Positions 33,602 through 42,516 of a DNA stretch of 64,000 nt are shown here, one piece after another. The notes under the pieces were generated by a model. The model was not told where the DNA came from and did not search any database. It saw only the letters and a list, made by a program, of their open reading frames with translations. The stretch covers positions 930,001 to 994,000 of the forward strand of contig NZ_MVAD01000002.1 of NCBI RefSeq assembly GCF_002007115.1, in the 5' to 3' direction. The position numbers were made by a program, and so were the translations under genes. Positions within the stretch are counted from its first letter, which is position 1. Every line of letters starts with the position of its first letter. The stretch comes from Massilia sp. KIM (GTDB taxonomy: Bacteria > Pseudomonadota > Gammaproteobacteria > Burkholderiales > Burkholderiaceae_D).

Positions 33602-34431
33602 GGCGCCGGACGGGCCGGGGTAGCCGGAGTGGCCGCAGTGGGCGCCCGGGCGGCGCCGGCGCGCGGGATCGCGCGGCCCGCTTCGATGCCCTGGTTGAAC
33701 AGGTTGAGGATGGGCGTGCCCAGGTAGGGCATGGCCAGGCTCAGGGTCAGGAAGCCCACACCCAGGGTCACCGGGAAGCCGATGCCGAACAAATTCAGCT
33801 GGGGCGCGGCGCGGGTCAGGATGCCGAGGGCCACGTTGGTGATGAGCAGCGCGGCCACGATCGGCAGCGAGAGCTGCAGCCCGGCCGAGAAGATGCGCCC
33901 GCCCCAGCGCACCAGTTCCAGCGGCGCGTTGCCGGAAAAGGGCGTGCTGGAAATCGGCAGGCTGACGAAGCTTTCGGCCAGCGCCGCCAGCAGCACCAGG
34001 TGGGCGTTTACGGCGAGGAAGGCCATGGTCGCGACCAGGGCCATGAACTGGCTGATGGCCGAGGAGCGTCCTTGCGAATTGGGATCGAAGAAGGTGGCGA
34101 AACCCAGGCCCATGGTCTGGCTGGCGACTTCGCCGGCGAACTCGATGGCGGCGAACACCAGGCGCATGGCGAAGCCCATCGCCACCCCGATCAGGAGTTC
34201 CTTCACCAGGATCAGGAGGCCGGCCCAGGAGGTCGGGTCCATGGCCGGGATGGCCGGCACGGTGGGCGCGATCACGATCGCCAGCAACACCCCCAGCACC
34301 ACCTTGACCGAGACCGGCACGCGGCCGTTGCCGAAGATCGGCGCGGTGGCGATCAGGCCCAGGATGCGGGTGAGCGGCCACAGCAGCCCGGCGACCCAGG
34401 CGTTGAGCTCGGCCGAGGTGAGGGCCAGCAT
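33598..34431 (-). CDS. fliR: Flagellar export gate protein FliR
   Basis: 277 residues with six hydrophobic segments. Conserved parts include LNAWVAGLLWPLTRILGLIA, PIFGNGRVPVSVKVVLGVLL, GFAMRLVFAAIEFAGEVASQ-type (FAGEVASQTMGLGFATFFDP) and the C-terminal VGFLTLSLAMPYLG. FliR forms the export gate with FliP and FliQ in the inner membrane. It starts immediately after the fliQ stop. The final 20 residues are Ala/Pro-rich and overlap the WYL regulator's start. Confidence 0.96.
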   Translation of the reverse strand: MLALTSAELNAWVAGLLWPLTRILGLIATAPIFGNGRVPVSVKVVLGVLLAIVIAPTVPAIPAMDPTSWAGLLILVKELLIGVAMGFAMRLVFAAIEFAGEVASQTMGLGFATFFDPNSQGRSSAISQFMALVATMAFLAVNAHLVLLAALAESFVSLPISSTPFSGNAPLELVRWGGRIFSAGLQLSLPIVAALLITNVALGILTRAAPQLNLFGIGFPVTLGVGFLTLSLAMPYLGTPILNLFNQGIEAGRAIPRAGAARAPTAATPATPARPAP

Positions 34432-34701
34432 CTAGCCGATCAGGCCAGGGATGCCGGTGAACACCTGGCGCATGTAGTCGAGCATCACCGAGAGCATCCA
34501 GGGGCCGGCCACCACCAGGGCGATGAAGATGCCGACCAGCTTGGGGATGAAGGACAGGGTCGCTTCGTTGATCTGGGTCGCGGCCTGGAAGATGGACACG
34601 ATCAGGCCGATGATCAGGGCCACCAGCAGCAGCGGGGCCGAGACCATCAGGGTCACTTCCATGGCCGTGCGGCCCATGGTCATCACGCTTTCCGGGGTCA
34701 T
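34432..34701 (-). CDS. fliQ: Flagellar export gate protein FliQ
   Basis: 89 residues, the normal length, two membrane helices (ISAPLLLVALIIGLIVSIFQ-type; here VSAPLLLVALIIGLIVSIFQ, and IALVVAGPWMLSVMLDYMRQ) and the conserved AATQINEATLSFIPK loop. Export gate component with FliP and FliR. Confidence 0.97.
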   Translation of the reverse strand: MTPESVMTMGRTAMEVTLMVSAPLLLVALIIGLIVSIFQAATQINEATLSFIPKLVGIFIALVVAGPWMLSVMLDYMRQVFTGIPGLIG

Positions 34702-34711
34702 GCTCGCCTCC

Positions 34712-35452
34712 TCAGTAGAAACTCTGGGACAGCGATCCCAGCAGCAGTTGCCAACCGTCGACCAGCACGAAGAGCATCAGCTTGAAGGGCAGGGCGATCA
34801 CGGCCGGCGACATCATCATCATACCCATCGACATCAGCACCGAGGCCACCACCATGTCGATGATCAGGAAGGGGATGAAGATGGCGAAGCCGATCTGGAA
34901 GGCCGTCTTCAGCTCGCTCGTGACGAAGGCCGGGATCAGGACCCGCAGCGGAATGTCTTCCGGCCCCTGCAGCGCGGGCGAGCGCGAGATCTTGACGAAC
35001 AGGGCGAGGTCGGACTGGCGGGTCTGCTTGACCATGAATTCCTTGAGCGGCACCGCGCCCCGGTTCAGGGCCTCCATCATCTGGATCTTGTTTTCCTGCA
35101 GCGGCACATAGGCTTCGCTGTAGATGCGGTCGAAGGTCGGCCCCATCACGAACAGGGTCAGGAACAGGGCGAGCCCGACCATCACCTGGTTGGGCGGCGC
35201 GGTCTGGGTGCCGAGCGCCTGGCGCAGCAGCGAGAGCACGATGATGATGCGGGTGAAGCTGGTCATCATCAGGAGGGCGGCCGGGATGAAGGTGAGGGCG
35301 GTCAGCAGCAGCAGGGTCTGGACCGGCAGCGAATAGGTGGTGCCGCCGCCCGGACCCGGGCTGGTGTTGAAGGCCGGCAGGCCCGGCTGGGCGAAGGCCA
35401 GCAGGGGCAACAAGGCGAGCCCCGCGGCCAGCCAAACTTTCTTATTTAACAT
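34712..35452 (-). CDS. fliP: Flagellar export gate protein FliP
   Basis: 246 residues from the ATG at 35450-35452. A cleavable signal peptide ([19 protein letters not shown]) is followed by the FliP core: [40 protein letters not shown], and [20 protein letters not shown] with the Met-rich loop [18 protein letters not shown]. Forms the pentameric gate of the export apparatus. The gene overlaps the fliO 3' end by 11 bases. Confidence 0.97.
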   Translation of the reverse strand: MLNKKVWLAAGLALLPLLAFAQPGLPAFNTSPGPGGGTTYSLPVQTLLLLTALTFIPAALLMMTSFTRIIIVLSLLRQALGTQTAPPNQVMVGLALFLTLFVMGPTFDRIYSEAYVPLQENKIQMMEALNRGAVPLKEFMVKQTRQSDLALFVKISRSPALQGPEDIPLRVLIPAFVTSELKTAFQIGFAIFIPFLIIDMVVASVLMSMGMMMMSPAVIALPFKLMLFVLVDGWQLLLGSLSQSFY

Positions 35453-36326
35453 GACGCTTGTCGATCGTAGTCTTGAGCCAGTCGGAGAAGCTCGCGGCCG
35501 GCGCGCCGGGCTGGGTGGCGGCATCGGCGGCCGCGCCTTCCTGGCGCGGCAGGGTGGCAAGGGCGTTGACGCGGCCGGGCGAGGCGCCGACCACGATCCA
35601 CTGGTCGCCGACCTCGACCACCATGATGCGTTCGCGCCCGCCGATGTTGAGCGCGCCGACGATGCGCAGGTTGGCATTGCTGGTGCCCATCATGCGGCCG
35701 CCGAAGCGCTTCATGAACCAGGCTAGGCCCGCCAGCACGGCGAGCACCAGGACCAGGGCCATGATGGTCTGGAACAGGCTGCCGGCCGCCGGCGTCGAAG
35801 CCGGCAGGGCGACTTGCGGAGCGGACTGGACGGGAGCCGGCGCCGGGGCTGCCGGACTTGCAGGCTGGGTCCCCATCTGGGTCCCCATCTGGGTCCCCGA
35901 CTGGGTTCCCGGCTGGGTTCCCGACTGGTCCGCGGGCACAGGCGCAGGCGCAGGCGCGGCCGGCTGGTCGCCCGGCAGGCTGGCCGGCGCCGGCGCGGTA
36001 CTGCCCGCTGCGGCCGAGGGCGCGGGACGCACCGGCGCCGGAGGGCGGCCGGTGGTGGTCTCGCCAGGACGGCGCGGGGTGGTGGCCGGGTCCTGGGCGG
36101 CGGGCGCGGGCGCATTGGCCGGCGCTGCGGGGGAATCTCCAGGGGTGGCGGGCTGCCGGGCGGCCGGGGCCGGGGCGGCAGGCTGCGCTGCCGGCGCGCT
36201 GGCGGCCGGGGGCGGCGCGGCGCAGGCTGCCAGCGGTGCGAACAGCAGGGCGGCCGTGAAAACGCGCAGGGTTGGCGCGCTGGCCAACCCTGGGAGGTAC
36301 TTGATCGCGACGTTGCGCTTGGTCAT
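35442..36326 (-). CDS. fliO: FliO with lipobox and long Ala/Pro linker
   Basis: 294 residues, far longer than the 100-150 usual for FliO. The C-terminal 110 residues are a normal FliO: membrane helix at about 187-203 and the cytosolic domain ([38 protein letters not shown]). Before it lies about 150 residues of Ala/Pro with a GTQ repeat. The N-terminus has a signal-like helix ending LAAC (Cys35), a possible lipobox. FliO helps FliP assemble. Start overlaps the fliN stop by four bases. Confidence 0.9.
   Translation of the reverse strand: MTKRNVAIKYLPGLASAPTLRVFTAALLFAPLAACAAPPPAASAPAAQPAAPAPAARQPATPGDSPAAPANAPAPAAQDPATTPRRPGETTTGRPPAPVRPAPSAAAGSTAPAPASLPGDQPAAPAPAPVPADQSGTQPGTQSGTQMGTQMGTQPASPAAPAPAPVQSAPQVALPASTPAAGSLFQTIMALVLVLAVLAGLAWFMKRFGGRMMGTSNANLRIVGALNIGGRERIMVVEVGDQWIVVGASPGRVNALATLPRQEGAAADAATQPGAPAASFSDWLKTTIDKRHVK
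35865..35924 (-). repeat. 12-base tandem repeat within fliO
   Basis: Five consecutive 12-base units beginning CTGGGT(C/T)CC on the plus strand, the first two identical, encode GTQ-plus-one-residue repeats in the linker of FliO (residues about 135-154). Copy-number changes would stay in frame. Confidence 0.85.
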
Positions 36327-36760
36327 TTATTCAGTTTTCGGATCCGTTCAGATGGCGTGATGATATCAGTCAGACGGATACCGAACTTGTCGTTCACGAC
36401 CACCACCTCGCCCTGGGCGATCAGGCAGCCGTTCACCAGCACGTCCATCGGCTCGCCGGCCAGGCCGTCCAGTTCCACCACCGAGCCCTGGGCCAGTTGC
36501 AGCAGGTTCTTGATCGCGATCTTGGTGCGGCCGAGCTCCACGGTCAGCTGGACCGGGATGTCGAGGATGAAGTCGATGTCGTTCGGCGTGTCGTTGCGCG
36601 CGCCCTTGTTCGAGAAGTCCTTGAACACGGCCGCGCTCGGCGCAGCGGCGGCCGCCTGCTGCTGGCGTTCGAGCGCCGCCGCTTCGGCCGCGGCCTGCTC
36701 GGCAATCGCCGCGCCCCAATCGTCGTCGAGGCTGCCTTGATCGTCCTGGGTGTCAGACAT
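36323..36760 (-). CDS. fliN: Flagellar switch protein FliN
   Basis: 145 residues. The Ala/Gln-rich N-terminal half is followed by the SpoA domain (VQLTVELGRTKIAIKNLLQL, GSVVELDGLAGEPMDVLVNG, CLIAQGEVVVVNDKFGIRL). FliN forms the base of the C-ring and docks FliH. RBS AGGAGAACACC. Stop overlaps fliO's start (ATGA). Confidence 0.97.
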   Translation of the reverse strand: MSDTQDDQGSLDDDWGAAIAEQAAAEAAALERQQQAAAAAPSAAVFKDFSNKGARNDTPNDIDFILDIPVQLTVELGRTKIAIKNLLQLAQGSVVELDGLAGEPMDVLVNGCLIAQGEVVVVNDKFGIRLTDIITPSERIRKLNK

Positions 36761-36800
36761 GGTGTTCTCCTGTGTTGCGTGCTTGCTGCATGTTTGCTGT

Positions 36801-37784
36801 CTATTTGCTGAACGTGTCGCTGTTGGCCAGCAGCTTCTCGACCTTGAGCGCGTACTGGCCGTTGAGGACGCCGTAACTGCAGTCCATCACGGGCACGCCG
36901 TCCACCGTCGCCTGGATCGTCTCCGGCACGCTGATCGGGATGACGTCGCCCACTTTCATGTTGAGGATCTCGTCGAAGTTCGCCTTGCCGTGGCCGAGCA
37001 CGGCCACCAGCTCGACTTCGGCGACCTGGATCTGCTGGGTCATCAGGCGCACCCAGCGCTTGTCCACTTCCAGCGCCTCGCCCTGGATGCTCGAGGTCAG
37101 GGCATCGCGGATCGGCTCGATCATCGAGTAGGGCATGCAGAAGTGGATCTGGCCCGAGACCGACCCCAGCTCGACCGTGAAGGTGCAGGACACCACCACC
37201 TCGTTCGGGGTCGCGATGTTGGCGAACTGGGTGTTCATCTCGGAACGGATGTACTCGAATTCGATCGGGTACACCGGTTCCCAGGACTTGGCATAGGCCT
37301 CGAACACGATGTCCAGGATGCGCATGATGATGCGCTGCTCGGTCTGGGTGAAGTCGCGGCCTTCCACGCGGGTGTGGAAGCGGCCGTCGCCGCCGAACAG
37401 GTTGTCCACCAGCAGGAACACCAGGCCCGGGTCGAAGACCATCAGCGCGGTGCCGCGCAGCGGCTTCATGTGGATCAGGTTGAGGTTGGTCGGGACCACC
37501 AGGTTGCGGATGAATTCGCTGTACTTGGAGACCCGCACCGACCCCACCGAGACCTCGGCGCTGCGGCGCAGGAAGTTGAACAGGCCGACCCGCAAATACC
37601 TGGCGAAACGCTCGTTGATGATCTCGAGCGTCGGCATGCGGCCGCGGACGATCCGCTCCTGCGTCGCCAGGTTGTATGTGCGTACCCCCGAGGTGTCTTC
37701 AGGCGTCGCAATGTCGTCCTGATCGCCGTTGACCCCCTTGAGGAGGGCATCGACTTCTTCCTGTGAGAGGAAATTATCGGCCAT
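36801..37784 (-). CDS. fliM: Flagellar switch protein FliM
   Basis: 327 residues. The CheY-P-binding N-terminus (FLSQEEVDALLKGV), the CheC-like middle domain (TLEIINERFARYLRVGLFNF, GTALMVFDPGLVFLLVDNLF) and the C-terminal SpoA domain (EVELVAVLGHGKANFDEILN) are all present. Controls rotation direction in the C-ring. Forty bases upstream of fliN. Confidence 0.98.
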   Translation of the reverse strand: MADNFLSQEEVDALLKGVNGDQDDIATPEDTSGVRTYNLATQERIVRGRMPTLEIINERFARYLRVGLFNFLRRSAEVSVGSVRVSKYSEFIRNLVVPTNLNLIHMKPLRGTALMVFDPGLVFLLVDNLFGGDGRFHTRVEGRDFTQTEQRIIMRILDIVFEAYAKSWEPVYPIEFEYIRSEMNTQFANIATPNEVVVSCTFTVELGSVSGQIHFCMPYSMIEPIRDALTSSIQGEALEVDKRWVRLMTQQIQVAEVELVAVLGHGKANFDEILNMKVGDVIPISVPETIQATVDGVPVMDCSYGVLNGQYALKVEKLLANSDTFSK

Positions 37785-37802
37785 GGTGCTTCTTAGTAAG
37801 GC

Positions 37803-38339
37803 TTACTGGATTATGAATGAGGTAAATAATACGTCGGTCACATCCTGTTCGTCGCCATCTTTCTCGAACGGCTGCTTGACGGCTTCCTGGATCTCGGTCG
37901 CGAGCTGCTGCTTGCCCTCGACGGTGCTGATTTCCGAGGCCTTCTTGCCCGACAGGAGGAGCAGCACGCGGTTGCGCACCACGGCCATGTTGTCCTTGAC
38001 GAGCTGGGACTGCTCGGCGCCCGCCACCTGCAGGGTGAACTGCACCTGCAGGTATTGCTCGCCGTTCTCGGGCTGCAGGTTGACCGTGAAGGCCTCCACC
38101 GGCACGAATTCGGACTTGGCTTCAGGATCCTTCTTTTTCTTCTTCTTGCTTTCCTTGGCCGGTTCCTCGGCATGCTCGGCCGCCGCCGACTGGGTGAAGT
38201 ACCAGCCGCCGCCGGCGCCGGCGCCCAGCACCAGCACCGCCGCGGCGATGATGATGATCAGCTTCTTCTTCCCGCCCGCCGGTGCTGCTGCCGCCGCGTC
38301 GGCCTTGGGATCAGCTTTCATTTTCGGATTCGCTTTCAA
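37803..38339 (-). CDS. fliL: Flagellar basal-body protein FliL
   Basis: 178 residues with start codon TTG (38337-38339) behind AAGAGACATC; an ATG six codons later lacks an RBS. One membrane helix (KKLIIIIAAAVLVLGAGAGG) is followed by a Lys/Glu-rich stretch and the FliL periplasmic domain (EFVPVEAFTVNLQPENGEQY). FliL rings support stator units. First gene of the fliLMNOPQR run. Confidence 0.94.
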   Translation of the reverse strand: MKANPKMKADPKADAAAAAPAGGKKKLIIIIAAAVLVLGAGAGGGWYFTQSAAAEHAEEPAKESKKKKKKDPEAKSEFVPVEAFTVNLQPENGEQYLQVQFTLQVAGAEQSQLVKDNMAVVRNRVLLLLSGKKASEISTVEGKQQLATEIQEAVKQPFEKDGDEQDVTDVLFTSFIIQ

Positions 38340-38409
38340 GATGTCTCTTACTGCCTAGTGGATCGTTACCGTCATTATGGCATTGTCGCGGAAAGATGCA
38401 CCCGGGCAA

Positions 38410-38424
38410 GCCTCGAAAAGAGGC
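38410..38424. terminator. Weak hairpin between fliK and fliL
   Basis: GCCTC-GAAAA-GAGGC, a 5-bp stem in the 181-base gap between fliK and fliL. No T-tract follows on either strand, so termination is uncertain. The rest of the gap holds no gene and no promoter I can support. Confidence 0.25.
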
Positions 38425-38520
38425 CGGAAGGGCTGGCATTCCGCGCGTTTGTTGCGTCCGGGCGATGACGGGTTGTTAAGGGCGGCCGAACGCGCCGCCG
38501 ACGTATGGATAGACCGACAA

Positions 38521-39843
38521 TCAGGCGAAGGTGTCGACCATGCCGCTGTCGCCCAGGGCGACCGTGCGGGTGGCGCGCGGTGCGGCAGCCTCGGCCGTGC
38601 CCTGGGCGGCGCCGTCGCGGCCATTGCCGCCCACGCCGCCGCCGTGGCCGGCGCTGCGGCGCTCGCCATCCTGGGGCGCCTGGCGGCCGTCCGGCACGCC
38701 GGCGTCGACCGTCGCGTTGCCGAGGGCGATGCCGCTCTCGCTCATCATTTCACGCAGGCGCGGAAGGGCGTTTTCCAGGGCTTGGCGCACTTCCGCCTGG
38801 CTGGAGGAGAACTGCACGCTGGCCTGGTCGTTGCTCACGTTCAGCACCACCTGGACCGGGCCGAGGTCGGGCGGGTTCAGGGTCAGGGTGGCGGCCTGTT
38901 CCTTGCCGACCATGTAGACGATGCGCTGGCTGACCTGGTTGTCCCAGGCCTGGGTGCCCACGCGCGCCGGGATGCGGTCGCCCGGCGCCGCGGCCGGATT
39001 CTGGACGGCTTCCAGCTTGGCCGCCTGGGCCTGCAGCTGGGTGACCGACGGGGCCGGCGCTTCGGTTTGCGGCGCGGCGTCCTGGCCGGCCTGGCGCAAC
39101 TGGGCGGCGAAGGCATTGGCGTCCGGCTGGGTCTTGGCGGCAGGGGCTTCGGGCGCGCCGCGCGGCTCGGCCGGGGCGCGCTCGACGCCGGCGGACAACT
39201 GCGGGCCGGATTGGCCTGCGTCCTCGGCAGGGGCCTCGGCGCCGGCCGAGGCGTCCGTGGCGGCGCCGTCCTGGGCCGCGAGGCGGGCGAAGCTGGATTC
39301 CAGCACGGCGAGCTGGAGCTCGCCCGGCGCGGCGGCGCTGGCCGCCGCGTCCTCGGCCGCCGGGGTCGTGGCCGCCGGGACGGCGTTCGCCGCCGGCTGG
39401 GCCAGGCTGGCGATGTAGGCCAGCATGTCGGTCACGGGGTTGGTGGCCGCTGCGGCTGCCGCCGCCGCCGCGTCGGCCGCCGCCTCCTTGCTTTCCTCGC
39501 CGGCCTGGGCGGCGCCGGCCTGGGCCGTGCTGGCCGCGGCCTCGGTGTTGTCCGCCACCTGCTGCTTCGCCGGTTCGCGCGCCGGGCTGCGCTGGGCCTG
39601 GGCCGCGTTCGGCTTGTCGCCCGAGGCCGGTTTGTTGGGCGCGGCCGGCTTGTTCTGCTGGGCCGCCGGGGCCGGCGCGGGCGCACCCTGCTGGGGCGCC
39701 ATCTGGCGCTGGGCGATCTCGCGCGAGAGGGTGTCGCCGAAAGCCTTGCCGCCGTCGGCGGCCGCGCCCGGGAGGGCGGGAGCGCGCGCGGCGGCGTTGG
39801 CGCCGGAGACCTGGAACGGGAGGGTGGTGGTCTGCATCGTCAT
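38521..39843 (-). CDS. fliK: Flagellar hook-length control protein FliK
   Basis: 440 residues. The long Ala/Pro/Gln-rich N-terminal part is typical of the molecular-ruler region. The C-terminal Flg_hook domain (about 310-400) has VSQRIVYMVGKEQAATLTLN, PPDLGPVQVVLNVSNDQASV and VRQALENALPRLREMMSESG. A second Met lies two codons after the chosen ATG. It measures the hook and switches export specificity through FlhB. A second FliK-like gene lies at the window end. Confidence 0.94.
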   Translation of the reverse strand: MTMQTTTLPFQVSGANAAARAPALPGAAADGGKAFGDTLSREIAQRQMAPQQGAPAPAPAAQQNKPAAPNKPASGDKPNAAQAQRSPAREPAKQQVADNTEAAASTAQAGAAQAGEESKEAAADAAAAAAAAATNPVTDMLAYIASLAQPAANAVPAATTPAAEDAAASAAAPGELQLAVLESSFARLAAQDGAATDASAGAEAPAEDAGQSGPQLSAGVERAPAEPRGAPEAPAAKTQPDANAFAAQLRQAGQDAAPQTEAPAPSVTQLQAQAAKLEAVQNPAAAPGDRIPARVGTQAWDNQVSQRIVYMVGKEQAATLTLNPPDLGPVQVVLNVSNDQASVQFSSSQAEVRQALENALPRLREMMSESGIALGNATVDAGVPDGRQAPQDGERRSAGHGGGVGGNGRDGAAQGTAEAAAPRATRTVALGDSGMVDTFA

Positions 39844-39850
39844 GGTTGGT

Positions 39851-40291
39851 TCAGCGTTTGTAGAAGGCGCCACGGGCCGCGTGGTCGTCCATCAGTTTCT
39901 GGTCGCGCTTGTTCTCGACTTTCAGGGCCTCGGCTGCCGCGCGTTCGCTCAGGGTGCGGTAGGACAGGCGCTTGCGTTCGCTATCCTGCCATGCCGCTTT
40001 TTCCACGTTGGCCTTGTACTGCGCGTGCTTGATGACTTCGCGCTGGCCGTTGAGCGCGTTGTCCAGCTTGCCGATGAAGGCAACAAAGTTGTGGTACGAG
40101 AGAGGCGTGATCCCGGCCACCTGGGCGGCGTCGAGCTTGCGCGCGTATTCGTCGCGGTAGCCCACCAGCATCTCCAGCTTCTGCTCGGCCTCTTCCACGG
40201 CCTTGAGGGCCGCGCCGAGGCGCTTGGCGGCAGCGTCGGATTCGCGCTGGGCCAGGTCGATCAGGGTTGCGAGGGCGGATGCTTGGGCCAT
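39851..40291 (-). CDS. fliJ: Flagellar export protein FliJ
   Basis: 146 residues, almost entirely coiled coil (SALATLIDLAQRESDAAAKR-like start, EEAEQKLEMLVGYRDEYARK, HNFVAFIGKLDNALNGQREV). FliJ is the central stalk of the FliI ATPase ring and recycles chaperones. Lies between fliI and fliK, the standard order. Confidence 0.95.
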   Translation of the reverse strand: MAQASALATLIDLAQRESDAAAKRLGAALKAVEEAEQKLEMLVGYRDEYARKLDAAQVAGITPLSYHNFVAFIGKLDNALNGQREVIKHAQYKANVEKAAWQDSERKRLSYRTLSERAAAEALKVENKRDQKLMDDHAARGAFYKR

Positions 40292-40325
40292 AATGACTCA
40301 GAGTATAGTGCCCTTGAGCATCTTT

Positions 40326-41795
40326 CTATCCTTGGAATAGCGAGGTAAGTTGCCCCAAGCTCTCCGGCAAGCCCACGTTGTCGTGGATTTCCTGGCACAG
40401 GAAGGACTCGATCTGATCGTGCTTGGCGATGGCCTGGTCGAGCACCGGGTCGCTGCCGGCGGCATAGGCGCCGACGCTGATCAGGTCGCGCGAGCGCTGG
40501 TAGCGCGAATACAGCTGCTTGAGCTTGCGCGCCGCCAGCTGGTGCTCGTGGGTGGTGATGCCGTGCATGGCGCGCGAGATCGACTGCTCGATGTCGATCG
40601 CCGGATAGTGGCCGGCTTCGGCCAGGTGGCGGTTGAGGACGATGTGGCCGTCCAGGATACCGCGCGCGGCATCCGCGATCGGATCCTGCTGGTCGTCGCC
40701 CTCGGACAGCACGGTGTAGAAGGCGGTGATCGAACCGCCGCCCTCGAGCCCGTTGCCGGCGCGCTCGACCAGCACCGGCAGCTTGGCGAACACCGAGGGC
40801 GGATAGCCCTTGGTGGCTGGCGGCTCGCCGATCGCCAGGGCGATCTCGCGCTGGGCCATGGCGTAGCGGGTGAGCGAGTCCATGATCAGGAGCACGTTCT
40901 TGCCCTGGTCGCGGAAGTGTTCGGCGATCGCGGTGGCATAGGCGGCGCCCTGCAGGCGCATCAGGGGCGGGGAGTCGGCCGGCGCGGCCACCACGGCCGA
41001 GCGGGCGCGGCCCTCCGGGCCCAGGATCTGCTCGATGAATTCCTTCACCTCGCGGCCCCGTTCGCCGATCAGGCCGACCACGATGACTTCGGCTTCGGTA
41101 TAGCGCGCGATCATGCCCAGCAGCACCGATTTACCCACGCCGGTGCCGGCGAACAGGCCCAGGCGCTGGCCGCGGCCCACGGTCAGCATGGCGTTGATGG
41201 CGCGCACGCCGACGTCCAGGGTGTCCTTGATCGGGGCGCGGTCGAGCGGATTGACCGGGCGCGCGTTGAGCGGCGCCACTTCATGGGTGCCGAGCGGGCC
41301 GAGGCCGTCGAGCGGGCGGCCGGCGCCGTCGACCACCCGGCCCAGCAGTTGCTCGCCCACCGGCAGGTGGCGCGCGCGGTCGCTCGGGCGGCGGCGCGGA
41401 TGGGGCACGCTGCCGGGTTTCGGCAGCACGCTCTCGACCGGGAACACGCGCGAGCCGGGCACCACGCCCTCGACGTCGCTCTGGGGCATCAGGAACAGGC
41501 GTTCGCCCTCGAAGCCGACCACTTCGGCCTCGATGTGGGCGCCGCTGGCGGTCGGGATGGTGCAGGCGCTGCCCACGGCCAGGCGCAGGCCCACGCATTC
41601 CATCACCAGGCCGGCGACGCGGGTGACGCGGCCTGAGACCTGCATCGGCTCGGCGAAGCCGACCAGAGCGTCGCAGTCGCGCAGGTAGGATTTCCAGCGC
41701 GCGGTGTGGCGGTCCTGTTGGCTTCCGCCTTGGCTTCCGCCTTGGCTTCCGCCTTGGCTTCCGCCTTGGCGGTCCTGCTGCTCGGCGCTGCTCAT
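40326..41795 (-). CDS. fliI: Flagellum-specific ATPase FliI
   Basis: 489 residues from the ATG at 41793-41795, one base after the fliH stop; the frame is open further but without support. Walker [15 protein letters not shown], Walker [19 protein letters not shown], and [15 protein letters not shown] are as in F1-beta-like export ATPases. The extra N-terminal 20 residues carry a GGSQ repeat not found in most FliI. It powers substrate unfolding with FliH and FliJ. Confidence 0.97.
   Translation of the reverse strand: MSSAEQQDRQGGSQGGSQGGSQGGSQQDRHTARWKSYLRDCDALVGFAEPMQVSGRVTRVAGLVMECVGLRLAVGSACTIPTASGAHIEAEVVGFEGERLFLMPQSDVEGVVPGSRVFPVESVLPKPGSVPHPRRRPSDRARHLPVGEQLLGRVVDGAGRPLDGLGPLGTHEVAPLNARPVNPLDRAPIKDTLDVGVRAINAMLTVGRGQRLGLFAGTGVGKSVLLGMIARYTEAEVIVVGLIGERGREVKEFIEQILGPEGRARSAVVAAPADSPPLMRLQGAAYATAIAEHFRDQGKNVLLIMDSLTRYAMAQREIALAIGEPPATKGYPPSVFAKLPVLVERAGNGLEGGGSITAFYTVLSEGDDQQDPIADAARGILDGHIVLNRHLAEAGHYPAIDIEQSISRAMHGITTHEHQLAARKLKQLYSRYQRSRDLISVGAYAAGSDPVLDQAIAKHDQIESFLCQEIHDNVGLPESLGQLTSLFQG
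41718..41765 (-). repeat. 12-base perfect tandem repeat in fliI 5' end
   Basis: Four identical 12-base copies (TTGGCTTCCGCC on the plus strand) encode GGSQ four times near residues 11-26 of FliI, before the conserved ATPase begins. Perfect identity suggests recent expansion or slippage; changes stay in frame. Confidence 0.9.
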
Positions 41796-41796
41796 G

Positions 41797-42516
41797 TCAG
41801 GGTCCCATCCAGTCCACGTTGGCCCCCAGGGCATGGGTAAGGCGGCTCCAGCGCGCCTGGGCCTGGGCGTCGATCTGGTTGCTGGCGGTTTCCACCTTGC
41901 AGCCGCCGCGCCCCATGCTCGCGTCCTCGACGATGCGCCAGCCGCCCTTGTTCAGCTCGTCGGCCATGCCTTCGCGCACGATCAGGGCGTCCTGGGGGTG
42001 GAGGATCAGGGTGGCCGGCTGCTGCAGCACCGGCAGGTAGGCGATGGCGTCGCGCACGATGGGCACGATCAGTTCCGGGCGCACCTCGAAGGCGGTGCGC
42101 ACCATGCCGCGCGCCAGGCGCAGGGCCAGTTCCAGCACGTCGGCGGCGATGGTCTCGTCGGCCGCGGCGACCGCGTCGCCGAAGCTGGCGGCGATGGCGC
42201 GCATGTGCTGGACTTCGGCGGCGGCTTCCTGCTGGCCGGCTTCGGCGCCGTCGGCATAGCCCTGGGCGCGGCCCTCGGCGTAACCCTGCTCGCGGCCCTC
42301 GGCCAGGCCCTGGGCATAGCCCTCCTGGCGCGCCGCCTCGCGCATGGCTTCGATTTCCTCGACGCTGGGCAGCACCACCTGGGGCGCCGCTTCCGGCACG
42401 GGGGCCGGGGCAGGGGCGTACTGCTCGGCGAGGCGGCGCGCGTTCTGGCGGCGCTCCTCGTCGAAGCTGGTCATTTCCCAGCGCTGGTAGGCGCTTTGCT
42501 GTTCTTTCGGAATCAT
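41797..42516 (-). CDS. fliH: Flagellar assembly protein FliH
   Basis: 239 residues from the ATG at 42514-42516, which shares one base with the fliG stop (TGATG). It has the FliH glycine-rich helix ([20 protein letters not shown], repeats of x3-Gly/Ala) and the C-terminal V/F-ATPase E-like domain ([39 protein letters not shown] GGCKVET). Holds FliI at the C-ring. Confidence 0.95.
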   Translation of the reverse strand: MIPKEQQSAYQRWEMTSFDEERRQNARRLAEQYAPAPAPVPEAAPQVVLPSVEEIEAMREAARQEGYAQGLAEGREQGYAEGRAQGYADGAEAGQQEAAAEVQHMRAIAASFGDAVAAADETIAADVLELALRLARGMVRTAFEVRPELIVPIVRDAIAYLPVLQQPATLILHPQDALIVREGMADELNKGGWRIVEDASMGRGGCKVETASNQIDAQAQARWSRLTHALGANVDWMGP

